This document shows, piece by piece, positions 6,983 through 14,239 of a stretch of DNA of 19,818 bases (position 1 is the first letter of the stretch; each line of letters opens with the position of its first letter). The translations under genes were made by a program, and so were the position numbers. Origin of the DNA: CAYGAM01 sp964347915 (GTDB lineage: Archaea; Thermoproteota; Nitrososphaeria; Nitrososphaerales; Nitrosopumilaceae); contig CAYGAM010000037.1 of the NCBI GenBank assembly GCA_964347915.1, positions 1 to 19,818 on the forward strand, in the 5' to 3' direction. The notes under the pieces were generated by a model that saw only the letters and a list, made by a program, of their open reading frames with translations, was not told the DNA's origin and made no database searches.

Positions 6983-8458
6983 ATGATCGAAAAAGTACTG
7001 ATTGCAAACAGGGGCGAGATAGCGCTGAGGGTCATTCGCACCTGCAGCGCGCTGGGAATCAAGACAGTGGCAGTCTACTCTGACGAAGACTACAGCTCGC
7101 TGCACGTAAAAAAGGCGTCCGAGTCGTACCATATCGGCGAGGGCGCTCCGGCAAAATCGTACCTGAACCAGGAAAAGATTCTGGACGTGATGCTGTCGTC
7201 CGGCGCGGACGCGGTGCATCCAGGCTACGGCTTTTTGTCCGAAAACGACGAGTTTGCGCTGCTCTGCGAGAAAAACGGCATTACGTTCATCGGACCTGCG
7301 GCAAAATCAATGAAGCTGTGCGGCGACAAGATGGGCTGCAAGGCTGCCATGCTCAAGGCCGGCGTGCCGACGGTTCCCGGAAGTCCGGACATTGTAACTG
7401 ACGCGGACGAGGCCGAGCGCATAGCGGGCGAGATAGGATACCCAGTCCTGCTCAAGTCGGTGTACGGCGGCGGAGGACGAGGAATCAGGCTTGTGTACAA
7501 CAGCGAAGATCTAAAGGGGGCGTTTGAGACTGCAACTGCGGAATCGATTGCCGCAGTCGGCAAGTCTGCAATCCTTGTAGAAAAGTTTCTTGAAAAGACG
7601 CGGCACATTGAGTATCAAATGGCAAGGGACAAGCAGGGCAATGCAGTCCATCTGTTTGAGAGAGAATGCTCAATTCAGCGGCGCAACCAAAAGCTGATCG
7701 AGCAGACGCCGTCTCCGGCAGTTGACCAGGAGACAAGGGACAGGATAGGCGAGCTTGTGGTGCGGGCAGCCGACGCCGTGGGATACGCGAATCTGGGCAC
7801 TGCCGAGTTTCTGCGGGCAGATTCAGGAGACTTTTACTTTATTGAGATTAACGCCCGCCTTCAGGTAGAGCATCCCATAACAGAGATGGTGTCCGGGCTT
7901 GACTTGGTCAAGCTGCAGATTGACATTGCAAACGGCGAACCGCTTCCGTTCAAGCAGGACGATCTTGCAATGAACGGATACGCAATCGAGTGCAGAATAA
8001 ACGCAGAAGACACTTTTCTGGACTTTGCGCCGTCAACGGGGCCTGTCCCCAATGTTGCGATACCGTCAGGGCCCGGCGTTCGATGCGACACGTACCTTTA
8101 TCCTGGATGCACCGTGTCGCCGTTTTACGACTCGCTTATGGCAAAGCTGTGCACCTGGGGCAGCACCTTTGAGGAGTCCCGGCTGAGAATGCAGAATGCA
8201 TTGCGTGACTTTTACATATCCGGAGTAGAGACGTCGATTCCGCTGTACCGCACAATTCTGGACACGCCCGAATACCGATCCGGCCAGCTCTCAACAGACT
8301 TTTTGAAAAGGTACGACATAATATCAAGGCTGGAAAAGGACATTGAATCGCGTAGGTGCAAAGGAGCGGATGCGGCAGTAGCGGCAGCCGTCCTGCACTC
8401 GGAATATCTCAAAAGCAGAATGGCAGACAATGGCATTGCAGGGAGGATGAAGCCATGA
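6983..8458 (+). CDS. accC: Biotin carboxylase subunit
   Basis: This subunit uses ATP and bicarbonate to carboxylate the biotin on AccB. The protein (491 residues from this start) has the full BC fold. An N-terminal domain begins MIEKVLIANRGEIALRVIRT. The ATP-grasp glycine loop GGGGRG is at about 162-167. ERECSIQRRNQKLIEQTPS follows, then the catalytic segment EINARLQVEHP at 288-298 with its Glu, Asn and Arg, then the C-terminal BC domain. A GTG at 6977 overlapping the pccB stop would add two residues. I prefer the ATG at 6983 because family members commonly begin at this point. The end overlaps accB by 4 nt (ATGA), showing translational coupling. The last 40 residues (poly-Ala and ESRRCKG region) are low in complexity and typical of a variable tail. 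Confidence 0.96.
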   Translation: MIEKVLIANRGEIALRVIRTCSALGIKTVAVYSDEDYSSLHVKKASESYHIGEGAPAKSYLNQEKILDVMLSSGADAVHPGYGFLSENDEFALLCEKNGITFIGPAAKSMKLCGDKMGCKAAMLKAGVPTVPGSPDIVTDADEAERIAGEIGYPVLLKSVYGGGGRGIRLVYNSEDLKGAFETATAESIAAVGKSAILVEKFLEKTRHIEYQMARDKQGNAVHLFERECSIQRRNQKLIEQTPSPAVDQETRDRIGELVVRAADAVGYANLGTAEFLRADSGDFYFIEINARLQVEHPITEMVSGLDLVKLQIDIANGEPLPFKQDDLAMNGYAIECRINAEDTFLDFAPSTGPVPNVAIPSGPGVRCDTYLYPGCTVSPFYDSLMAKLCTWGSTFEESRLRMQNALRDFYISGVETSIPLYRTILDTPEYRSGQLSTDFLKRYDIISRLEKDIESRRCKGADAAVAAAVLHSEYLKSRMADNGIAGRMKP

Positions 8459-8964
8459 AATATTCGATAGAGGGCGCGGGCGAGATTGAAGGACGCCTGA
8501 TAAAAAAGACGCCTGACAATTCCTACACGCTAGAAATCGGCGGCAGGGAGCGCCAGGTAAAGCTGATTGGAATCGATTCCGGCGGAATCGAATTTATCAT
8601 GGATTCCGTGTACCATCAAGCCAGGTACCTTGAGATCAGCACAGCCAAAATGAGCATCAGCATAGACGGCACGGACATGGATCTGGGCATGCACTCGCAC
8701 CTTGATGATATCGTGTACAAAAACTCCGGCGGCGGAGCATCCAAGGACTCGCAGCTGGCTCTGCGAAGCCAGATCCCCGGCAAGGTAGTATCCATAGCTG
8801 CCGACGCGGGCTCGCAGGTGGAAAAGGGCGATATCGTGTGCACTATGGAATCGATGAAGATGCAGGTGGGAGTAAAGGCGCACAAGAGCGGCGTTGTAAA
8901 GTCAGTCAAGGTGTCAAAAGGCGACAGCGTTGCCAAGGGCGACATCATCGCAGAAATAGAATAG
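8455..8964 (+). CDS. accB: Biotin carboxyl carrier protein
   Basis: This 169-residue protein carries the biotin that shuttles CO2 between AccC and PccB. The C-terminal biotinyl domain (about 95-169) contains MESMKM with the biotinylated Lys at residue 135, preceded by SQIPGKVVSIAADAGSQVEKG and followed by VKAHKSGVVKSVKVSKGDSV. That is the expected two-fold half-barrel. Residues 1 to about 90 form a separate beta-rich domain (EGRLIKKTPDNSYTLEIGGRE...) as in archaeal and actinobacterial carriers, where it docks the other subunits, joined by a short GGGASKD linker. The frame is open about 100 nt upstream, but the ATG at 8455 overlaps the accC stop. It also has a GGGAGG ribosome-binding sequence about 10 nt upstream, one of the few clear ones in the window. 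Confidence 0.95.
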   Translation: MKYSIEGAGEIEGRLIKKTPDNSYTLEIGGRERQVKLIGIDSGGIEFIMDSVYHQARYLEISTAKMSISIDGTDMDLGMHSHLDDIVYKNSGGGASKDSQLALRSQIPGKVVSIAADAGSQVEKGDIVCTMESMKMQVGVKAHKSGVVKSVKVSKGDSVAKGDIIAEIE

Positions 8965-9006
8965 GTTATGCTGCTGACTGAGACTAGCATGTATCAAAAC
9001 TAAAGC

Positions 9007-9148
9007 CGCGCCTAAACTGCAATCGCACCAAGCCTGGCCTAAACCATCCCTGCCTTGGCAGCGCGCCTAAACTAAAACAGCACCTGCCTGAACCACGCAT
9101 GCTTCATGACGCGCCTGAACTGAAGCCATGCCTGCCTGAATCGCGCCT
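9007..9148. repeat. Degenerate tandem repeats between accB and the methyltransferase
   Basis: CGCGCCTAAACT is found exactly at 9007-9018 and 9062-9073, as CGCGCCTGAACT at 9110-9121, and partly at 9142-9148. Between these lies a second related motif, GCCTGGCCTAAACC near 9031, CACCTGCCTGAACC at 9081 and GCCTGCCTGAATC near 9130. The unit is therefore about 48-55 nt with two CCT(A/G)AAC half-units. There is no open gene here; the flanking genes converge on the interval. Confidence 0.65.
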
Positions 9149-9218
9149 GCATGATCTAATTGATCTGTATCATGCAGTCGGGCTGCCCTTTTGCGGCCTT
9201 CTTTCAAATGCCAAGATA

Positions 9219-10649
9219 TCAATCTAATTCAGTCTGCTGGCTGATTGGGAGATTCTTTTGCAGCCTTCTCCCTCTGGATGTCATCTCGTACAGTCCATTC
9301 TCTGCGCCGTCATGCCTTATGCATCCAAGATGCAGCAGCATGTCAATGCACGCGTTTTCTGGATGGTTTTTTTTGACTATGCTTGTCTTCAGAATGCCTT
9401 TAAGATCCGATTTGACAAACTGCTCTGCGGGCAGCCCTGCAGTCATGTCATGCAGCATAGATCCCTCTTCGTCCGTCCCGCCAAGGTTCAGCCTGTACTG
9501 CTTGCCGCCGGCTCCGATGATGTGGCAGATGTAGCGGTTCTCTGAATTTCCATAGTATGCATACAGCCCCTGCCTGCGGTCTGTCCTAAAAAGAAACTTG
9601 TATTCTTTTGGAATGTTCGGCGAAAGATCAACTTCCGCAGTCTCAAAAAACCCGCCCTGAATGTCCTTGGACCACGATTCCTTGTAAAACACGGGTATCA
9701 AATAGTCGCTCAGCCTGGGCTCCTGCTTGAGCCTGCTTCTTGCCTCTTTTACATATTCCATCCTTGTATCAAAGCCAAGGTATTTTCTTCCCATGCCAAA
9801 GGCCGTCTTTGTCGTCTGTCCGCTGCCGTTCATGGGATCCAAAACCATGTCGCCTTTTTTGGTCAGCAGCGTGATCAGCCTCCATGGAATCTGCTCCGGA
9901 AAAGGGACCGGATGGTTCACCATTCCGGGCGGCACTGGAGGAATGTTCCAGATGGAATTTGCAATTTCGCGCTTTACTATGCGGTTGAGCGGAATCTTTT
10001 CGCCGTTTTTTTCAGCATTCCCTTTGGCTCCCTTTTGCAGGACGAGTATGTATTCGTGCATTATGTTTGCCCGAAAATAGCCTGGGTATGGAAGCTTGAT
10101 GAATATGGCAGATCGGTTTCCGGCCCCGTTTCTTCCAGATGTCACCTTGTGCCATATGATCATGTCCCTGAACCTCCATTTCTGAGGGTCGTCTTCGTTC
10201 TCGGCGCTTGCAAGCCTTGAGAGCATGAGCGACGGAAGCGGAATGAGCTTGCCTTTGACTACCTCGTCTCCTATGACAATGCAGCAGAATCCCCCCTCCT
10301 TTGTTGCCGCAAAGACCTGATCAAATACGGCCTGCATCGAGTCCATGTATGCGCCTGTTTTCTCCTCTCCGGTTCCGCGCATCCAGACGTCGTCCGAATT
10401 TTTAGCATTGGCAACATCCTGGGCGTAGTTGATTGCGTTTCGGTACGGCGGCGAAGTTACAGTCAGCGCAACGGAATTGGGGCGGACATACCTGGCAAGA
10501 TCCTTTGCATCCGCATTAATGATCTCATTTTCCCTGTATTTTTGCATGCGCGTACTGGGCAGCCCTGATTCAAAAAACCTTTCTCTGGCATCCGCCCAGG
10601 AAACAAGCTTCTGACGCACTGCCGTGCGGCGCGATGCCTGCTGTGCCAA
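9219..10649 (-). CDS. Beta-class (N4-cytosine/N6-adenine) DNA methyltransferase, apparently orphan
   Basis: This protein of up to 476 residues transfers a methyl group from S-adenosylmethionine to an exocyclic amine in DNA. The catalytic motif IV TSPPY is at 65-69 and the AdoMet motif I, DPMNGSGQT, at 271-279. This IV-before-I order defines the beta class. SPPY is commonest in N4-cytosine enzymes but does not prove the base. HPVPFPEQIPWRLI before motif I is typical. After about residue 320 there is a 150-residue extension ending in a winged-helix-looking stretch (DMLLHLGCIRHDGAENGLYEMTSRG), perhaps for target recognition. No restriction nuclease gene is nearby. The longest start is a TTG at 10649, but a TATA-like box abuts it, so a GTG at 10619 may be the true start. 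Peroxiredoxin lies 23 nt upstream. Confidence 0.92.
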   Translation of the reverse strand: MAQQASRRTAVRQKLVSWADARERFFESGLPSTRMQKYRENEIINADAKDLARYVRPNSVALTVTSPPYRNAINYAQDVANAKNSDDVWMRGTGEEKTGAYMDSMQAVFDQVFAATKEGGFCCIVIGDEVVKGKLIPLPSLMLSRLASAENEDDPQKWRFRDMIIWHKVTSGRNGAGNRSAIFIKLPYPGYFRANIMHEYILVLQKGAKGNAEKNGEKIPLNRIVKREIANSIWNIPPVPPGMVNHPVPFPEQIPWRLITLLTKKGDMVLDPMNGSGQTTKTAFGMGRKYLGFDTRMEYVKEARSRLKQEPRLSDYLIPVFYKESWSKDIQGGFFETAEVDLSPNIPKEYKFLFRTDRRQGLYAYYGNSENRYICHIIGAGGKQYRLNLGGTDEEGSMLHDMTAGLPAEQFVKSDLKGILKTSIVKKNHPENACIDMLLHLGCIRHDGAENGLYEMTSRGRRLQKNLPISQQTELD

Positions 10650-10659
10650 ATAAAATATG
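10650..10659 (-). promoter_or_regulatory. Possible internal TATA-like box of the methyltransferase gene
   Basis: CATATTTTAT on the minus strand sits between the peroxiredoxin stop and the methyltransferase. It touches the TTG at 10649 but is 36 nt from the GTG at 10619. If used, it would give a transcript starting at 10619 with a short leader. Confidence 0.35.
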
Positions 10660-10672
10660 AAATTGCCCTGTA

Positions 10673-11128
10673 CTAGCCTAGCCTGTTTTTGATCTCTTCA
10701 TAGTCGGGCTCTTTGAGGGGATCGTCAGACACCCACTTGTATGATATCCTGCCGTCCTCAATGATAAAGACGGATCTTTTTGCAGCGTTGTAGTCTTTGA
10801 TGTGCAAAAGATGCGGCATCAGCACGTCATAGTCCCGTATAACTTTGCTGGCATAGTCTGAGAGTATGGGAAAGCCAAAGTTGTGCTTTTCCGCAAACGC
10901 CTTGTTTGCAAACGGTCCGTCGTTGCTTATTGCAACAACATGCGCGCCTGTTTCTGCCATCTCGTTCCACGAGTCGCGAAACGTACAAAGTTCCTTTTCG
11001 CAGACGGGCGAGCTGGCGGCAACAAAGAACGAAAGCACGATCTTTTTGCCGCTAAATTCCTCAAGCGTTCGCATCTTCAGATCCGTATCTGGCAGCTCAA
11101 AGCTTGGTGCATTGTCTCCTACGTCCAT
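10673..11128 (-). CDS. Peroxiredoxin, PrxQ/BCP-like
   Basis: This thiol peroxidase reduces hydrogen peroxide or organic peroxides in the cytoplasm, recharged by thioredoxin-like donors. The 151-residue protein has the AhpC/TSA fold: GDNAPSFELPDTD at the N-terminus, GKKIVLSFFVAASSPVC with the peroxidatic Cys at 43, and a second Cys at 48. The C-x4-C spacing is that of the PrxQ/BCP subgroup with a nearby resolving cysteine. One oddity is that the usual Pro of the PxxxT/SxxC active-site motif is Val (FFVAASSPVC). The Ser-x-x-Cys part is kept. ATG 11128 has a TATA-like box 25 nt upstream and no leader. It is followed by the methyltransferase 23 nt downstream. Confidence 0.92.
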   Translation of the reverse strand: MDVGDNAPSFELPDTDLKMRTLEEFSGKKIVLSFFVAASSPVCEKELCTFRDSWNEMAETGAHVVAISNDGPFANKAFAEKHNFGFPILSDYASKVIRDYDVLMPHLLHIKDYNAAKRSVFIIEDGRISYKWVSDDPLKEPDYEEIKNRLG

Positions 11129-11148
11129 GCATCGTGCTTCTGAACTGC

Positions 11149-11157
11149 ATATTATGA
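11149..11157 (-). promoter_or_regulatory. TATA-like box of the peroxiredoxin gene
   Basis: TCATAATATG on the minus strand is centred about 25 nt before ATG 11128. It overlaps the tail end of the decayed methylase reading frame, so the promoter marks where that pseudogene is cut off. Confidence 0.5.
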
Positions 11158-11475
11158 ACTTTGCCTGCCATGCGTTCTGCGCAGATCCTTGCGTATTGGA
11201 GCCGTCTTGACCTTTGACAGCAGAATAGCAAACGGGTTATATGCCTATTCCAACTGCGTGATTTCCGTACAGTATTGCTTCAAGCTGCACGCCGCCGGAG
11301 CCCATGAAAGGATCAAAGACAACATCGGTCCTATTCCTGGCGTATTTTGCAATGACTCTGCAATTTCGGGGTGCATTCTGGCAGGCTAAGGATGCATGGT
11401 ACAAGCCTGCATGACACAAGCCTGCTTTTTAGTGCTCACGTCCAGAAACGCCCATTCTGCTTTTTGCAGCTACCT
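11152..11475 (-). pseudogene. Decayed DNA methylase fragment (DPFMGSG type)
   Basis: Reading the minus strand and stitching frames gives the N-terminal block of a DNA methylase family. EWAFLDVSTKK is followed by HP-stop-PARMHPEIA, which fits the family pattern HPYPARM with Tyr turned into TAG at 11386-11388. A one-base deletion near 11360 shifts to VIAKYARNRTDVV, then the AdoMet motif DPFMGSGGVQLEA and YGNHAVGIGI. Here the expected acidic GID is GIG, and an extra T near 11239 shifts again to NPFAILLSKVKTAPIRKDL, a classic continuation. The frame ends 24 nt upstream of peroxiredoxin. About 100 residues survive; the remaining catalytic part is absent. It is a different subfamily from the intact methyltransferase next door. 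Stop, two frameshifts, the lost acidic residue and truncation make a functional product very unlikely. Confidence 0.8.
11394..11423. repeat. 15-nt tandem duplication inside the methylase pseudogene
   Basis: GCATGGTACAAGCCT (11394-11408) is followed directly by GCATGACACAAGCCT (11409-11423), with two mismatches. On the minus strand it reads as QACVM then QACTM, so it looks like a small duplication acquired within the decaying gene. Confidence 0.65.
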
Positions 11476-11740
11476 GCTGTACGAATACTTGATATTTGTA
11501 AATTGCGGCGTTGGATTAGGCCGCACGATGCAATGGCGGAGAAACTGACTGGCCACTGCAGCGCAGGCGCGCCAGTACCTTGATTGAGCTGCAAAATCTA
11601 GGACGCTCGCGCCGTTTCTTGCTGTTGTGCTTTTCTCCTTGACCGCATAGCGACGCCCTTGATTCTGCCGAAACTGCGGCTCTGGATGGTGCGCTTGCAA
11701 CGCAAACTGTCCGCCGTACCGGCAAATACCTCTGCTCATT

Positions 11741-11750
11741 GAATAAATAA
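11741..11750 (+). promoter_or_regulatory. TATA-like box of ppx
   Basis: GAATAAATAA is centred about 21 nt before the ATG at 11767 and 30 nt before the in-frame ATG at 11776. By the spacing seen elsewhere in this window, the second ATG fits better. Confidence 0.5.
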
Positions 11751-11766
11751 CGCCTGCCTTGCATTT

Positions 11767-13326
11767 ATGCCAAAGATGATCCAGCCTGCAAACCTGCAAG
11801 GGGAGTCCAGGGCAGATGACGGCATCAGTCCGGATCTGCCTGCATCGGACAGGCCGGATCTCCAAAAGGCGGCTGTTCTGGACCTGGGCTCAAATACTGC
11901 AAAGCTTGTAATGTACAGCCTGGATTCCGGTAGCCGTTTTGAGCGGTACCGCAACGAGAGCGTTGTAACAAAACTTGGAGACGAACTGCCCCAGACCGGC
12001 TTTCTGGGCGATGCGGCAATCTCAAGGGCGCTGATGGCGCTGCGCCGGTTTCGCGAGATGATTGATCTTCATGGAATAGCGCATGTGCTGCCGATAGCAA
12101 CAAGCGCCGTGCGCGAAGCGGCAAACAGAACAGATTTTCTAAATCTGGTGCGGGAAGAGACCGGATTTGAATTTCGCGTACTGTCCGGACAGGAAGAGGC
12201 GCTGTACTCGTACTTTGGAGCTGCGCGAGCCCTTTGCATGCCGTCTGTACTGTTCTTTGATCTGGGCGGAGGAAGTCTTGAGATAGTGCATGCGCAAGAA
12301 TTTAAAGTAAAAAAGGTAATGTCGCTGCCGCTGGGGGCGCTGCGCCTGACGCAGATGTATGCCGACAGGCCGGACAAGTCTTTTGCACTGAAAGGCATTG
12401 AGAATATGCAGGAACGCATACTGAACCTCATACCCAGGAGAAGCGAGCTTGGCATCACTCCTGATACGGCAATGATTGGCGTGGGAGGCACGCTGCGAAA
12501 CATTGCCAAATTTCACCAGTACCGCACTGGTTATCCGCTGGTCAAGCTGCACAACTATTCTATGAGGCATGCAGAGATAAGCGAAATCTCGTCCGCCCTT
12601 TTGAAGATGAGCCCCGGCCAGATAGCAAAGATTGAGAGAATAAATGCGGGAAGGGCAGAGACGATCACGGCCGGCTCCTGCGCAGTCGATCTGCTGATGG
12701 ACCGGCTGAAATTTGACAGAATCGTTACGAGCGCGCATGCGCTGCGGGAGGGCGTTCTTGGGGTGTCGCTGGAGTTTTACCGCGAATACGCCATGGGAAA
12801 GGCGATTGCTGCCGGACAGCTTGAGAAATCTGTCCGGGCGGCGTCTGCGCCCATGCGGCTGCCGGAACATCTTGAAGCGGTCCTGAAAGCGCTGTCTCAG
12901 GATGGCGATCAGGAAATGCGCAGCATACTGTATCATGCAATGCGCATGGTTTCCAGGACGCATTCATTCGGCGATCCTGGACATCTGGCCGCTATTCTGG
13001 ACTATGACAGCAGCCAAAGCCACAGGGAGCAGGTAATATCGGCGCTGTCCGTAGTATTGTACAGAAAGAAGATGATTGCCGCCAAATTCTTTAAAAATTT
13101 CGAGTCGCTTTTGAGGGCTCGCGACAAAAAAACCGCCAAAAAGGCGTCGTACCTTCTTGCCTTGGACGAGATTCTGTCGCAGTCGGGAGCCGGCGTTGCT
13201 GCAGCCAAAGGCCGGCTCGTCGTAACCGCAGCCAAGATATTTCCGGACATTCTCTTTGACGACTTGATGAAAAAGATTTGCGCGGCGTTTGATGCAGAGC
13301 TGGAATATTCGCTGGAGCGCGCGTAA
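11767..13326 (+). CDS. ppx: Ppx/GppA family exopolyphosphatase
   Basis: Proteins of this family remove phosphate from the ends of polyphosphate, and some hydrolyse pppGpp; in archaea polyphosphate is the more likely substrate. The 519-residue protein has an ASKHA ATPase-like fold. DLGSNTAKLVMY near residue 40 is the first phosphate loop, ATSAVREAANR near 110 is the family signature, FFDLGGGSLEIV near 165 is the second loop, and GVGGTLRNIAK near 240 closes the site. The C-terminal about 190 residues are helical and sit where longer family members carry an HD domain, but the His-Asp pair is not visible (ILDYDSSQSHRE instead), so that domain is probably non-catalytic. About 30 residues before the first loop are variable. 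The start may be the ATG at 11776. Confidence 0.93.
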   Translation: MPKMIQPANLQGESRADDGISPDLPASDRPDLQKAAVLDLGSNTAKLVMYSLDSGSRFERYRNESVVTKLGDELPQTGFLGDAAISRALMALRRFREMIDLHGIAHVLPIATSAVREAANRTDFLNLVREETGFEFRVLSGQEEALYSYFGAARALCMPSVLFFDLGGGSLEIVHAQEFKVKKVMSLPLGALRLTQMYADRPDKSFALKGIENMQERILNLIPRRSELGITPDTAMIGVGGTLRNIAKFHQYRTGYPLVKLHNYSMRHAEISEISSALLKMSPGQIAKIERINAGRAETITAGSCAVDLLMDRLKFDRIVTSAHALREGVLGVSLEFYREYAMGKAIAAGQLEKSVRAASAPMRLPEHLEAVLKALSQDGDQEMRSILYHAMRMVSRTHSFGDPGHLAAILDYDSSQSHREQVISALSVVLYRKKMIAAKFFKNFESLLRARDKKTAKKASYLLALDEILSQSGAGVAAAKGRLVVTAAKIFPDILFDDLMKKICAAFDAELEYSLERA

Positions 13327-13406
13327 ATACCGGAACTGGCGTCCGGACTATGCTGTCGATTAAAAGCAATGTCGCATTAAATTGAAAACATGCCCGAATA
13401 TCGTGA

Positions 13407-13412
13407 TTTTTT
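13407..13412 (+). terminator. T-run downstream of ppx
   Basis: Six T in a row, about 80 nt after the ppx stop and just before the converging DsbA-like gene. It fits a simple archaeal T-run terminator; no hairpin is needed or seen. Confidence 0.3.
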
Positions 13413-13442
13413 GGCGACAATACTTGTAATCGCCGGTATGGA

Positions 13443-14120
13443 TCATCTCATGACGCGATCAAACGTCGCATATGGCTGAGCACCTACAATAGTCTGTTCT
13501 GTTCCGTCTTCTAGTATGATGATGAATGTGGGCGTCGCCCTGATTCCGTGCTTCATTGCCTCGCTGACATTTGCATCAACCCTGTCTGAATACTTGCCGG
13601 AATCCAGGCATTCGCTGAACGATTCGACATCCATCCCAAGCTCTGCCGCAAACAACTTCATGTTGTCGGAGCGCGCCCAGCCGCCGTCTATCTGAGGCTG
13701 CTGCGCCTCATAGAGGTGATTGTGATACTCCCAGTACATTCCCTGATCTTCGGCGCAGTAGGACGCCTGCGCCGCGGTAACGGAATCTCTTCCAAGGAAT
13801 GCAAGATCAATAAAGACCAGATTGGCCCGTCCCGTATCGATATAGTTCTCGTCTATTGCAGGCTTTATGTTGTGAAACCAGTTGTGGCACTGGTGGCACT
13901 GGTAGTCTCCGAATTCTATTATCGTAATGGGCGCGTCAGGGTCGCCCTGGATGGCAGAGCCCGTGTCTGCTGCTACAGTGCCGAACTTTCTGACGGACTG
14001 GTCTCCGGCCATGGATGCAATTACTGCTACAGCTATGACACATACGATGCCTATCAGCACAATCTTCTTTTTGCCTTGGGATTTTTTGCTTCGCACTTTA
14101 CTGCCTGCATGCGCTGCCAT
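13443..14120 (-). CDS. Membrane-anchored DsbA-like thioredoxin-fold protein
   Basis: From the ATG at 14120 the protein has 225 residues. A Lys/Arg-rich N-terminus (SKVRSKKSQGKKK) precedes one hydrophobic segment at about 20-39 (IVLIGIVCVIAVAVIA), which anchors a thioredoxin domain outside the cell. The domain starts GDPDAPITIIEFGDYQCHQC, with the redox pair C75-x-x-C78. It has a helical insertion containing FLGRDSVTAAQASYC and the cis-proline loop RATPTFIII. It probably forms or isomerises disulfides in exported proteins. Such proteins are common in this phylum, where many extracytoplasmic copper enzymes need protection. The frame is open to 14204, but that extension is Cys/Ser/Gln-rich and unlikely. 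A TATA box at 14121-14130 suggests the true start may be the GTG at 14096, which keeps the basic end and the anchor. Confidence 0.9.
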   Translation of the reverse strand: MAAHAGSKVRSKKSQGKKKIVLIGIVCVIAVAVIASMAGDQSVRKFGTVAADTGSAIQGDPDAPITIIEFGDYQCHQCHNWFHNIKPAIDENYIDTGRANLVFIDLAFLGRDSVTAAQASYCAEDQGMYWEYHNHLYEAQQPQIDGGWARSDNMKLFAAELGMDVESFSECLDSGKYSDRVDANVSEAMKHGIRATPTFIIILEDGTEQTIVGAQPYATFDRVMR

Positions 14121-14130
14121 GTATATAGTA
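14121..14130 (-). promoter_or_regulatory. TATA-like box of the DsbA-like gene
   Basis: ACTATATAC on the minus strand touches the ATG at 14120 and is centred about 30 nt before an in-frame GTG at 14096. No other A/T-rich box lies 25-30 nt before 14120. The geometry points to the GTG. Confidence 0.45.
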
Positions 14131-14239
14131 TGTTGTTTGGCCGCACTCTGACTTTGCATTGGGCGGCATTCACTGCATTGGCGTCCCGGACTGCCTCCAG
14201 ACATTCTGCAGGCGTTGCTTGGTACAGTCCGGCAGAAAA

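Noticed and set aside
9007..9148. CRISPR array
   Set aside because: Repeats are short and degenerate, the spacing varies, and no cas genes are present.
11470..11865. 131-residue minus-strand frame overlapping the ppx start
   Set aside because: Arg/Cys/Gln-rich shadow frame without any recognisable domain; only its last few codons adjoin the methylase relic.
13327..13439. 7-nt inverted repeat ATACCGG / CCGGTAT at the borders of the ppx to DsbA interval
   Set aside because: Too short and too far apart to be meaningful; expected by chance at this length.
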